Positions 1 to 7,917 of a stretch of 24,891 nt of DNA are shown one piece after another. Where the stretch lies: contig CAYTSW010000029.1 of the NCBI GenBank assembly GCA_964440605.1, positions 1 through 24,891 on the forward strand, given 5' to 3'. The stretch is from CAYTSW01 sp964440605 (GTDB lineage: Bacteria > Planctomycetota > Phycisphaerae > Phycisphaerales > UBA1924). Each line of letters begins with the position of its first letter. Positions within the stretch are counted from its first letter, which is position 1. The translations under genes and the position numbers were made by a program. Below the pieces are notes generated by a model, which saw only the letters and a list, made by a program, of their open reading frames with translations, ran no database searches and was not told the DNA's origin.

Positions 1-53
1 CACTAGGGCCATCACAACGCTCGCCTTTCCCGCGAGCCCGATAGTGTGTCGTC

Positions 54-1022
54 ATGATCCGCCTCGAACAGGTCCACAAACGCTTCGGCCGCGTCCACGC
101 GGTCCGCGGCGTCGACCTGCACATCCAAGCCGGGCAGATCGTCGGCATGCTCGGGCCCAACGGCGCCGGCAAATCCACCACCGTGCGCATGATCGCCGCC
201 GCCATCCCGCCCTCCGCCGGCCGCGTCATCATCGACGGCCTCGACGCCGTGGACGACTCCCCACGCGTCCGAGCCCGCGTCGGCTACCTCCCCGAAGCCA
301 ATCCCCTCTACCCCGAACTCCGCGTCCGCGACTATCTCCGCTTCCGCGCCGGGCTCCACTCCATGACCGCCAAAGCCCGCCGCGACGCCATCGATCGCGT
401 CCTCGAGCGCTGCTGGCTCACCGACGTCGCCGCCCGACGTGTCGGCCAGCTCTCCAAGGGCTACCGCCAACGCGTCGGCCTCGCCGCCGCCCTCCTCCAC
501 GACCCGCCCGTGCTCATCCTCGACGAGCCCACCAGCGGCCTCGACCCCTCCCAGATCGCCGAAACACGCTCGCTCATCCGCGAACTCGCCGGCGACCGCA
601 CCATGATCCTCGTCTCCCACATCCTCCCCGAGGTCGAACGCACCTGCGACCGCATCGTCGTCATCGGGCACGGCCAGGTCCGCGCCGACGGCCCGCCCGA
701 CGCCCTGCTCGCCCAGACTGAGCGCCGCCTCCACGTCGAAGTTCACGCCCCCGCCGAGGACGTGCGCACCGCCCTCGCCGACCTGCCCGGCGTCCGCTCG
801 CTCGATACGACCGCCCGCGACGCCTGGACCGCTTACACCCTCACCCTCGAGCCCGGCGCCGACGCGCGCGAAGCCGTCGCCCACGCCTGCCACACCCGCG
901 GCTGGCTCGTCCGTGAACTCCGCCTCGACACGCCCACCCTCGAGTGGCTCTACCTCTCGCTCATCGACCCCGATCGCGCCGCCCACGCTCCCACGAGCTC
1001 TACTTCCGGAGCCATGGCATGA
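54..1022 (+). CDS. ABC transporter ATP-binding protein, GldA-like
   Basis: This is the cytoplasmic ATPase of an ABC-2 type exporter, 322 residues. Walker A is GPNGAGKS at about residues 34-41, the signature is LSKGYRQR at 133-140, Walker B is VLILDEPT at 153-160 and the switch histidine is in VSHI near 189. The Q-loop position reads LPEANPLYPEL, close to the LPE-NPLY form seen in GldA-type ATPases rather than having a glutamine. A C-terminal domain of about 100 residues follows the nucleotide-binding domain, as in GldA and NatA-like proteins. The ATG at 54 gives the normal family N-terminus (MIRLEQVHKRFG). Its stop overlaps the start of the permease gene by ATGA (1019-1022), so the two are translationally coupled. 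The next genes encode a permease, a GldG-like protein and a DUF4340 protein, which supports the assignment. The transported substrate cannot be read from the sequence. Confidence 0.95.
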   Translation: MIRLEQVHKRFGRVHAVRGVDLHIQAGQIVGMLGPNGAGKSTTVRMIAAAIPPSAGRVIIDGLDAVDDSPRVRARVGYLPEANPLYPELRVRDYLRFRAGLHSMTAKARRDAIDRVLERCWLTDVAARRVGQLSKGYRQRVGLAAALLHDPPVLILDEPTSGLDPSQIAETRSLIRELAGDRTMILVSHILPEVERTCDRIVVIGHGQVRADGPPDALLAQTERRLHVEVHAPAEDVRTALADLPGVRSLDTTARDAWTAYTLTLEPGADAREAVAHACHTRGWLVRELRLDTPTLEWLYLSLIDPDRAAHAPTSSTSGAMA

Positions 1023-1735
1023 GGGCGCTCCTCGCCGTTGCGCACCGCGAATACCTCTCGCTCTTCCGCACCGCCGTCGGCTGGCTCGTGCTCGCGATCT
1101 TCAGCCTGCTCTGCGGCCTGTGGGTCGCCGGGCAGACCTTCATCCCGGGCGAGCCCGCCTCGCTGCGCGTCTTCTTCTCCACCTCACACTGGCTCCTGCT
1201 CTTCGTCGCCCCCGCCATCAGCATGCGCCTCGTCGCCGAGGAGACCCGCAGCGGCACCATCGAAACCCTCGCGACCAGCCCCGCGTCGGACTGGGCGATC
1301 GTCATGGGCAAGTACGCCGCCGCCCTGGCGTTTCTGCTCACGCTCCTGGTCCCCACGCTCGCCTACATCGTCACGCTCGAACTCGTCGCCGACCCGGACT
1401 ACGGCCCCATCGCCGCGGGCTACCTCGGCCTCGCCCTCACCGGTGCGCTCTACCTCGGGGTCGGCCTCTTCGTCTCGGCGCTCACCTCCAGCCAGATCGT
1501 CGCCTTTTTGGGAACGCTGCTCTTCTTCGTCCTGCTCTGGTTCGTGGGCAATGTCGGACCGACGTACGCCCCGGGCTGGCTCGCACCGGCCCTGAGCACG
1601 CTCTCGCTCGATCTGCGTCTGGCCGACTTCGCCCGCGGCGTGATCGACACCAGCCATGTCGTCTTCTTCATCGCCGCCAGCGCCTGCGCTGCCGGCCTGG
1701 CCGCCGTCCCCCTCGAATGGAGGCGCTGGCGATGA
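1019..1735 (+). CDS. ABC-2 type permease, GldF-like
   Basis: This is the membrane permease partner of the preceding ATPase, 238 residues with about six hydrophobic segments. The first is near residues 16-36 and the last ends just before a basic C-terminus (EWRRWR). After the second segment it has AEETRSGTIETLATSP, the cytoplasmic motif typical of ABC-2 permeases in Gld-type and related exporters. The reading frame is open further upstream (to 944), but the ATG at 1019 starts MRALLAVAHREYL, a normal N-terminus for the family, and overlaps the ATPase stop as ATGA. Its own stop overlaps the next start by ATGA (1732-1735). The overlaps indicate one polycistronic, coupled unit. Confidence 0.93.
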   Translation: MRALLAVAHREYLSLFRTAVGWLVLAIFSLLCGLWVAGQTFIPGEPASLRVFFSTSHWLLLFVAPAISMRLVAEETRSGTIETLATSPASDWAIVMGKYAAALAFLLTLLVPTLAYIVTLELVADPDYGPIAAGYLGLALTGALYLGVGLFVSALTSSQIVAFLGTLLFFVLLWFVGNVGPTYAPGWLAPALSTLSLDLRLADFARGVIDTSHVVFFIAASACAAGLAAVPLEWRRWR

Positions 1736-3879
1736 CCTCCCCCCCCCCCCCCACCGCCCACTCCCCTCCAGCCGACCCCGCAGGCGCGTCAAGCGCCTTC
1801 ATCCGCCGCTTGCGCTACAGCGCGACGACGCTCGTTCTGGTGTTGCTCATCGCCGCCGCCGCCGCCGCCGCGATCACCATCGGCCAGGCGACCGCCCAGC
1901 GCATCGACGTCACCGCCACCCGCGCTCACTCCCTCTCGCCCCGCACCGCCGGCATCATCGATCGCCTCGACACACCCCACGAGCTCATCCTCAGCGCCTC
2001 CCTCGCCAGCCTCTCCTCGGCCAGCGCTCAGTCGCTGCTCGACCTGCTCGCGACCTTCGACGAATCGTCCGACCTCGTCCGCGTCACGGTCATCGACAGC
2101 GGCCGCGCGTCGGCCCCGCGCGAGCTGGGCGACGTCATCCAACGCCTCAGCGAGCGCTACGAGGGCGACCTCGACGCCCACGAAAGCGCCGTCGCCACCG
2201 CCTCGGCCGCCATGCAGCGGCTCGCCGACGAACTCCCCACCCTGGCGGCCTCGCTGCGCGACGTCGGCGAAGAGATCCCCGAAGGAGAGACGCGCCGGGC
2301 GCTCGTGCGACAGGCGGAGGTGTACGACACGCTCGCCGCCGACGCCGCGACCACGCAATCGACGCTCGACAGCGTTGCCGCGACCGCCTTCCTCGACGTC
2401 CCGCTGCCCGAAGCCGACCGCGCGCTCGAAGCCGTCGCCGACCCTTCGACGCGTCTCGTCCAGGCGGTCGACACGCTCGCCGCCCAGCTCAGCGCCATCG
2501 AATCCGCCGCCCGCCAGGCCGGCGACGACGCCATGCTCGACTGGCTCTCCACCACGCGCCGCTTCGCCACGAGCATGCGCGATGCGGCCCTCCGCGCCGT
2601 CGACGCCCTGCGCACGCTCGAGCCGCTCGAACCTCTGCGCATCGCCCGCCTGCTCACCCAGCAGCAGGCGCTGCTCGTCCGGGGCGACACCGGCCCGCTG
2701 GCGATCGACGTGAGCCAGATCCTCCCGCAGCAACGCGCGGGCGACGCAGCCGCCCCCGCCGCCCAGGTCGTCGTCCGAGGCGAGGAGCGCATCGCGACGG
2801 CGCTGGCCGCCTCGATCATCGAGCACCCGCCCGTGCTCGTGCTCGTCCACGCCGAACGCCAGCGCCTGCTCGACAACCAGAACCAGCTCATCCCCGGGGC
2901 ACGCGCCACGCTCGGCGCCGCGGTCCAGCGCGCCCGCCAGCGCCGCGCCGACATCCGCGAGTGGGCCGTCGCCCTCGACCCCCAGACGCCCGACCCCGCT
3001 GCGCTCGACCCGACGGGCGGCCGCCCGATCGTCTGGTTCGTCCTGGGCCCGCCCTCCTTCGGCGAAGCGCGGCGCTACGAGCGTGTCGTCACACTCGCCG
3101 CCTCCGTCCAACGCCTCGTCCGCCGCGGCGAAAGCCTGCTCGTCACCCTCTCCCCCACCAACGCCCCCACCGGCGAACCCGACCCCTTCGCCTCCTTCCT
3201 CCCCGACCTGGGCCTGGCCGCCGAGACCGGCCGCCCCATCGTCCGCCTCGCCGGGCCCAACGGCCCCGTCGCGCACCAGCACATCCTGCGTACCGCCAAC
3301 ACCGACCATCCCCTCGGTCCCGCGCTCAACGGCCGGGCGACGCTCTTCCAATGGCCCTCGGCCATCCGCCCCGCCTCCGACGCGGACTCGGACACGTTCG
3401 CCCGGCTGCTCACCCTCGAAGGCGGACCGCGCACCTGGGGCTCGGCCCGCTGGCTGGCGATCGCCCAGGGCGCGATGCGCGCCACGCCGCGACCTCTGCC
3501 CGAGCGCGACCTGATCCTCGACGAATATCCCGTTGTAGCAACGGTCGAACGCCGCTCGCCCGACGCCGAAGCGCCGCCTCAACGCGCCGTCATCGTCGGC
3601 GCCCCGCTGTGGTACAGCACCGATGTCCTCCTCGCCCAGCAGCAATCCGAAGGCCGCGCCGTCGCGACCTATCCCGGCAACGCCCTGCTGCTCGACCACG
3701 CCCTCGCATGGCTCGCCCATCACGACGAGCTCATCCCCGACGAGCCCGCGACGCGCGACATTCCCCGTATCGCCGCGATCGAACCCGGGCGGCTCCAGCT
3801 CATCCGCTGGCTGCTCGCCTTGGGCATCCCGCTGGCCATCCTCGCCTTGGGCGCCATGCTCAAGCTCATCCGCCGCTAA
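1732..3879 (+). CDS. GldG-like ABC transporter auxiliary protein
   Basis: This 715-residue protein is the large extracytoplasmic partner of Gld-type ABC-2 transporters. It has a proline-rich cytoplasmic N-terminus, one membrane segment at about residues 32-51, a long extracytoplasmic region, and a second membrane segment near the C-terminus (IRWLLALGIPLAILALGAML). After the first segment comes DVTATRAHSLSPRTAGII, resembling the 'D.T..k.ySLs..T..il' opening of the GldG/IFT52-like domain. A helical insertion at about 140-310 contains no recognised motif. The start is the ATG at 1732, coupled to the permease stop. The codons directly after it form a run of 14 C that encodes four prolines, so a one-base slip would abolish the full-length product. 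The assignment to the family rests on architecture, the short motif and the gene neighbours. Confidence 0.85.
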   Translation: MTSPPPPTAHSPPADPAGASSAFIRRLRYSATTLVLVLLIAAAAAAAITIGQATAQRIDVTATRAHSLSPRTAGIIDRLDTPHELILSASLASLSSASAQSLLDLLATFDESSDLVRVTVIDSGRASAPRELGDVIQRLSERYEGDLDAHESAVATASAAMQRLADELPTLAASLRDVGEEIPEGETRRALVRQAEVYDTLAADAATTQSTLDSVAATAFLDVPLPEADRALEAVADPSTRLVQAVDTLAAQLSAIESAARQAGDDAMLDWLSTTRRFATSMRDAALRAVDALRTLEPLEPLRIARLLTQQQALLVRGDTGPLAIDVSQILPQQRAGDAAAPAAQVVVRGEERIATALAASIIEHPPVLVLVHAERQRLLDNQNQLIPGARATLGAAVQRARQRRADIREWAVALDPQTPDPAALDPTGGRPIVWFVLGPPSFGEARRYERVVTLAASVQRLVRRGESLLVTLSPTNAPTGEPDPFASFLPDLGLAAETGRPIVRLAGPNGPVAHQHILRTANTDHPLGPALNGRATLFQWPSAIRPASDADSDTFARLLTLEGGPRTWGSARWLAIAQGAMRATPRPLPERDLILDEYPVVATVERRSPDAEAPPQRAVIVGAPLWYSTDVLLAQQQSEGRAVATYPGNALLLDHALAWLAHHDELIPDEPATRDIPRIAAIEPGRLQLIRWLLALGIPLAILALGAMLKLIRR
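1739..1752 (+). repeat. Poly-C tract (14 C) at the start of the gldG-like gene
   Basis: There are fourteen consecutive C beginning eight bases inside the ATG at 1732. With 14 C the frame is open (M-T-S-P-P-P-P-T). A homopolymer this long and this close to a start codon is a classic slippage site, and also a classic place for sequencing or assembly error. Confidence 0.95.
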
Positions 3880-3900
3880 GCACACCCGCGATACTCAGCC

Positions 3901-5238
3901 ATGTCACGCAACGCCCTGATCGTCGCTCTTCTGCTGGCCGTCACGCTCGGTGGCGTCGCTCTCCTTCTCCTCACCTCGCAGCCCACCAGCCCGACCGCCG
4001 CCCAGCCAAGCCCCCTCTTCGACGACCTCAACCCCGCGCTCGTCGCCGAGCTCGGCGTCGACGATCAACAGTTCGCCCGCGGGCCCGACGGCAACTGGCG
4101 GCACCAGCCCTCCAACTGGCCCGCCGACAACCAGCGCATCCTCGCCATCCTGCGCGCGCTCGCCTCCTTCCAGGGGGCGCCCTCCGAGGCCCCGCCCGAC
4201 GCCGAGGCGATCCCCGTCGTCGCCTCCTCCGAAGGTGCGCGTGAGTGGCGCGCCCGCGTGCTGAGGGGCAGCGTCGCCGGCAACGTCCGCGTCGCGACCG
4301 ATGACGCGGTCCTCGCCGCCGAGTCGCCGCTGCTGCGCCTCGTCACCGCCCGCTCGCCCGAGGAGTGGCTGCAGACCGCCGCCGCCCCGCTGCTGCCGGC
4401 CAATCAAGCGTCGAGGCTGACGATTCGCCACGAGGAGCTCGAGCAGCACGTCGCGTTGGCGCGCGTCGCCGGCGTGTGGCGGCTGATCGCGCCCATCGAG
4501 GCGCCCGCCGACGACGAAGCCGTCAATCGGGCGTTGGCCGGCATCGCCGAGCTGCGCATCGAGCGCTTCCTGGATGACGCCGCGCAGGCCACGCCGCCGC
4601 TGCCGTTCACGATCGAGATCGAGCACGACGTCCCGGGCGTCGATGAGGCGGGCGGACCGACGCGGCTCGTGCGCACGTGGTCGCTGGGCATCGGCCGCCC
4701 CGCCGACGCCGCCGCCCGTCGACGCCAGGCACGCCTCGCGCCGCCCGCGGCCGACCCGCGGCTGGCAATCATCGACGGCCAGCCCCTTGCCCGCGTCGCC
4801 CTCAACGCCCCCTACTACATCGCCCGCAACGCCCTCCAACTCCCCGACCCCGACCTCCAGTCCATCACCATCATCCCGTCTGACGGGGAAGCCACCACCT
4901 TCACCCGCACCCGCGGCTCATGGCAGCAGCCCAACACCCCCGGCGAAGCCCCATCCTCGCCCGCCCCCGCGCGCCGCATCGCCGATCTCATGTCGCTGCT
5001 GCGCGACACGCCGGGCGTGCCGCGCCTGACGGCCGACCCCGAAGCGCTCACCGCCGCCATCGCAACGGACATTCTCATCGAATCGACGACCAGCGACCGC
5101 CGTCTGCGCCTGAGCGTCGGCCGCACGGAAACGGGCCGCCTCATTGCGAATCTCGGCGACTACCAGCTCATCTACGACGCCGACGCCCCCGCGCCCGAGG
5201 TGCTGCAACTGCCCGTCATCGCCCCGGCGACCGAATAG
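3901..5238 (+). CDS. DUF4340 domain-containing protein
   Basis: This is a 445-residue protein with a single N-terminal membrane segment (ALIVALLLAVTLGGVALLLL, residues 5-24) and an otherwise soluble, presumably extracytoplasmic body. The early motif PLFDDLNPALVAELGV, followed by a segment with NWRHQPSNWPADNQRI, matches the organisation of DUF4340 proteins: a 'W.l..p...pad...v..ll..l' module that is repeated in weaker form near 160-190 and again at 310-350. In many bacteria DUF4340 genes directly follow GldF/GldG-type genes, as here (21-base gap). The likely role is as an accessory subunit of the same exporter. No catalytic residues are evident. It ends eight bases from the convergent small ORF at 5247. 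Confidence 0.85.
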   Translation: MSRNALIVALLLAVTLGGVALLLLTSQPTSPTAAQPSPLFDDLNPALVAELGVDDQQFARGPDGNWRHQPSNWPADNQRILAILRALASFQGAPSEAPPDAEAIPVVASSEGAREWRARVLRGSVAGNVRVATDDAVLAAESPLLRLVTARSPEEWLQTAAAPLLPANQASRLTIRHEELEQHVALARVAGVWRLIAPIEAPADDEAVNRALAGIAELRIERFLDDAAQATPPLPFTIEIEHDVPGVDEAGGPTRLVRTWSLGIGRPADAAARRRQARLAPPAADPRLAIIDGQPLARVALNAPYYIARNALQLPDPDLQSITIIPSDGEATTFTRTRGSWQQPNTPGEAPSSPAPARRIADLMSLLRDTPGVPRLTADPEALTAAIATDILIESTTSDRRLRLSVGRTETGRLIANLGDYQLIYDADAPAPEVLQLPVIAPATE

Positions 5239-5246
5239 GTCTCCGG

Positions 5247-5528
5247 CTACAGCGACAGCCGCTGCTGAGTCTGCCCCACCGGCACGCGCTCATCCAACAT
5301 CCGCTGATCGCACACGAACGCGTCGTCGGCTTCGACCTTGAACGCACCGCCGTGGAGGTCGCTCGGCGCGCGCACGATGTCGTAGAAGCTCGTGCCCACG
5401 CGATCACCGTCGCTCATCGCGACACCTCGGAAGCGCGCCGCCGCCGCCTCGTCGAGCAGCCACGTCAGCGCGGCCGCGGTGTCGTGAAGAAAGCTCGTCG
5501 CCGGCTTCCACTCCCGGCTCGCCTTCAC
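5247..5528 (-). CDS. Small hypothetical protein downstream of ribD
   Basis: This is a 93-residue open frame starting with GTG at 5528, 33 bases after the ribD stop and on the same strand. A GAGGG lies about five bases upstream of the GTG and could serve as ribosome binding site. It reads MKASREWKPATSFLHDTAAA and continues with an acidic and aromatic composition that is not the arginine/proline-rich bias of shadow frames in this GC-rich DNA. It contains no membrane segment and I recognise no family. Without it, the interval between the DUF4340 gene and ribD would be 323 bases of non-coding DNA, which is unusual for this densely packed strand. It may be a minor protein of the ribD transcript. 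Coding status is uncertain. Confidence 0.5.
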   Translation of the reverse strand: MKASREWKPATSFLHDTAAALTWLLDEAAAARFRGVAMSDGDRVGTSFYDIVRAPSDLHGGAFKVEADDAFVCDQRMLDERVPVGQTQQRLSL

Positions 5529-5561
5529 GAGGCCCTCGCTCTTCGGGGCGCTGCGATGCGC

Positions 5562-6743
5562 TCACCCGCGCGTCGGCTTCATGTAGCGCAGCTCCACGTC
5601 GTCGCCCATGCGGTGCACGCCCGCCAGCGCCCACGCCGTCGCGTCGCGCATCAGCTCCGCCCCCCCTCCCGCGAGCGGCCCGGGCGCCGCTTCGTCGCCC
5701 AGGAGCTTTCCACCGACGAACACGCGCAGCTCGCCGAGCAGGTCTTCCCGCGCGAGGCCCCCCAACACCCGCGGTCCCGCCTCGGTCAGCACCGTCGCAA
5801 CGCCGCGCTCCGCCGCGAGCCACGAGAGCAGCGCCCGCCAGTCGAACACGCCGCCGTCCGACGCGAGCATGTGGACGACGCATCCCCGCGACTCCAGCTT
5901 CGCCCTCCGGCTCTTCGGCGCCCGGTCCGAACCGATCACCACCGTCGGCGTCTCATCGACGCCCGCCAGCACCTGCGCGGTCTCGGGCGTTTCGAGCAGG
6001 GGATCGACCACCACGCGTTGCGGCGTGCGCCGCGCGACCACGCCGCGCACCGTCAGGCTCGGGTCATCGCGCAGCACGGTGCCGACGCCCGTGAGGATCG
6101 CGTCGACGCGGCCGCGCAGTTGATGCACGCGCCGGCGCGTGCGCGCGGAGGTGATCCACCGCCCATCGCCCGTGCGCGTCGCGACGCGCCCGTCGATCGT
6201 CTGGGCCCACTTGCCGATGACCCAGGGCAATCCAGTCCGTACACGATGCGCAAAGGGCGCGACCAACCGCTCCGCACCGGGATGACCCGGCGCCGCGACC
6301 GCCTCGATCCCCGCGTCCCGCAGCCGGGCTGCGCCGCCCTGCGCTTCTTCGTTGGGGTCCTCGACCGCGTACACCACCCGCCCGACGCCCGCTCGGACGA
6401 GGGCTTCCGAGCAGGGCCCCGTCTTGCCGCGATGGTTGCACGGCTCGAGCGTCACCACCGCCGTGGCGCCGCGCGCGTCGAGCCCCAGCCGCTCCGCCGC
6501 CGCCAGGGCCTCCACTTCCGCGTGCGGCCCGCCGAAAGCCCGGTGATGCCCCAGCGCCACCCGCCGCGTGCGCACGAGTTCCGTCGCCTGCTCGCGTGTG
6601 CGCACGCGCGGGTCGACGCCCTTCGGGATTACGGCGCACCCGACGAGCGGGTTGGGCTCGACGCGCCCCGCCGCCCGCGCCGCGGCTCGGACGCACAGGT
6701 CCAGCCACCGCGCCCAGCACTGTTCGTCGATGTGCGGGTTCAC
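5562..6743 (-). CDS. ribD: Bifunctional riboflavin biosynthesis protein RibD
   Basis: RibD carries out two steps of riboflavin synthesis: deamination of the 2,5-diaminopyrimidine intermediate, then NADPH-dependent reduction of the ribosyl side chain. The 393-residue product has the zinc deaminase site HAE at residues 74-76 and PC-x8-C at 101-111 (PCNHRGKTGPC). The C-terminal reductase domain begins near PWVIGKWAQTIDGRVAT and continues through RVDAILTGVGTVLRDDPSLT. The length is normal for the bifunctional enzyme. The frame is open upstream to 6875, but the GTG at 6743 overlaps the RNase HII-like stop as GTGA and gives an N-terminus of usual length, so that start is preferred. No other rib genes lie in the window, and no FMN riboswitch was seen upstream. 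Confidence 0.93.
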   Translation of the reverse strand: MNPHIDEQCWARWLDLCVRAAARAAGRVEPNPLVGCAVIPKGVDPRVRTREQATELVRTRRVALGHHRAFGGPHAEVEALAAAERLGLDARGATAVVTLEPCNHRGKTGPCSEALVRAGVGRVVYAVEDPNEEAQGGAARLRDAGIEAVAAPGHPGAERLVAPFAHRVRTGLPWVIGKWAQTIDGRVATRTGDGRWITSARTRRRVHQLRGRVDAILTGVGTVLRDDPSLTVRGVVARRTPQRVVVDPLLETPETAQVLAGVDETPTVVIGSDRAPKSRRAKLESRGCVVHMLASDGGVFDWRALLSWLAAERGVATVLTEAGPRVLGGLAREDLLGELRVFVGGKLLGDEAAPGPLAGGGAELMRDATAWALAGVHRMGDDVELRYMKPTRG

Positions 6744-7792
6744 GCGCGCCGGACCAGCGTGGCGAGCCGCGCTTCGTCCGCCGCGCCGGCGCTGCGCACG
6801 TCGTCGAGCCAGCGCCTGGCGTCCTTGAAGTAGCCCGCGGTCGGCTTGAGCTCGGGGCAGATGGTCCGCCACCACGCGTTGAAGCGCGCCATCTCGAGTT
6901 CGCGGATGTACTTGGCGACCATCGACGCGAGCGCGACCGGGAAGTGCCGGTCGTCGGCGTCGACCTCAAAGGAGACCCGCAGCACGCGCCCCTCGCTTCC
7001 CTCTCGCCCCCCCGCATCGCGCAGCTCGTAGACACTGCGCAGCTCAGTCTCGCCCAGCACGTCGATCCGCGCGCTGCCCCGCAGCGCCCGCTCGAGGAAG
7101 CCGGCGTAGAGCCGCCGCCCGCCCTGACGATCGATCACCACGCGCCCGACGCCGCCGCTGTCGCAGCAGTCGCGCAGCGCCGCGCTCTCCCACACGCGGC
7201 GCACGTGTCCCGCGACCACCGAGCCGGCAACGTTGGCCTTGTTGCCCAACTCGGCGTGCAGGGCGTTGAACCTCGAGGCTCCCACCGCGTTGCAACGCAG
7301 CGCCCGCAGCCCCACCTCCGCCCGCTCGCACTTCTTCCTCAGCAGCGTCGCGAGCAGGTGTGCGTGGTCCGCGCCGATGGCGCTGGGCAGCGTCACGCTC
7401 CCGACGGGCGAGACGCCGAAGCCCTCCTCGTCGCGCCCGCACCCGAGCAGTGTGCGCAGCGAGGCGTACGTCAGCCCCTCGAGCACGTCGTCACGCAGCA
7501 GGCAGGCGAAGGCCAGCACGCCACGCTCCAGGTGCGTCAGCGGATGCTTGGTTTTCAGTCCGTTGGAGAGCTTGAGCTTCTTGGAGTCGGCGACGGCAAG
7601 CACCGAAGCCGCCTTGGCTTCTGCCGCCGTGCGCACAACCACGCCGCGCAGATGCCGCCAGACGTTCGGCGCCCCGCGGGTCGGCCACATGGCCGTTGGC
7701 ACTTCGAGCACGGCGAGCCCGGTGCACAGCGGGCCCAGCATCGGCCCGTACCCCGCCTCGTCGATCCCTGCGTAGAGCACGCGCTCGCTCAT
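6740..7792 (-). CDS. Divergent RNase HII-like protein
   Basis: This 350-residue protein has the RNase H fold signatures of RNase HII, an enzyme that nicks RNA-DNA hybrids and single ribonucleotides in DNA. Visible motifs are AGIDEAGYGPMLGPL (residues 8-22, with D11 and E12), VADSKKL (67-73), VVIDRQGG (D221) and a C-terminal ALASMVAKYIREL segment (288-300) preceded by an Asp-rich DADDRHF. These correspond in order to the DE, DSKKL, D and ASIVAK motifs of the family. Two features differ from ordinary RnhB: the protein is about 150 residues longer, through insertions between the motifs, and the GRG of the substrate-sensing loop reads GYG. The ATG at 7792 is chosen because it places the DE motif at the normal distance from the N-terminus; the frame remains open beyond it. 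It is coupled to ribD by a GTGA overlap. Confidence 0.75.
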   Translation of the reverse strand: MSERVLYAGIDEAGYGPMLGPLCTGLAVLEVPTAMWPTRGAPNVWRHLRGVVVRTAAEAKAASVLAVADSKKLKLSNGLKTKHPLTHLERGVLAFACLLRDDVLEGLTYASLRTLLGCGRDEEGFGVSPVGSVTLPSAIGADHAHLLATLLRKKCERAEVGLRALRCNAVGASRFNALHAELGNKANVAGSVVAGHVRRVWESAALRDCCDSGGVGRVVIDRQGGRRLYAGFLERALRGSARIDVLGETELRSVYELRDAGGREGSEGRVLRVSFEVDADDRHFPVALASMVAKYIRELEMARFNAWWRTICPELKPTAGYFKDARRWLDDVRSAGAADEARLATLVRRA

Positions 7793-7854
7793 GCCCGCAG
7801 GATACCCGGGCGGACGCGCCGGCGCGATCGCTCGAGTCGGGAGCTCGGACCGGG

Positions 7855-7886
7855 CAAAAGAAAGCCGCCCGCGCGAGCGGGCGGCT
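7855..7886 (-). terminator. Intrinsic terminator after the prepilin/small-protein operon
   Basis: On the minus strand a perfect 10-base-pair stem (7863-7872 with 7877-7886) and a four-base loop are followed by a tail reading TTTCTTTT. It lies 31 bases past the stop of the small membrane protein at 7918 and closes the 10892-to-7918 transcription unit. The RNase HII-like gene therefore probably has its own promoter. Confidence 0.88.
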
Positions 7887-7917
7887 GTCGGGTACGGACT
7901 CAGAGATCGGCGGTTGC

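Noticed and set aside
1852..1869. GCC trinucleotide run in the gldG-like gene
   Set aside because: Six copies encode alanines inside a membrane segment and keep the frame; expected for high-GC coding of poly-alanine.
1789..3885. 698-codon minus-strand open frame opposite the gldG-like gene
   Set aside because: Antisense shadow of high-GC coding DNA, with no recognisable domain.
1656..4244. Very long open frame (862 codons) on the plus strand over the gldG-like gene
   Set aside because: It is almost entirely Arg, Pro, Ala and His, the signature of a shifted frame in GC-rich DNA, and it overlaps a well supported gene.
4920..6833. 637-codon plus-strand open frame across the DUF4340 and ribD genes
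   Set aside because: It crosses two well supported genes on different strands and has a low-complexity Arg/Ala/His composition.
6744..6875. Upstream extension of ribD to the ATG at 6875
   Set aside because: The added residues are Arg/Ala-rich and overlap the end of the RNase HII-like gene; the GTG at 6743 couples to its stop.
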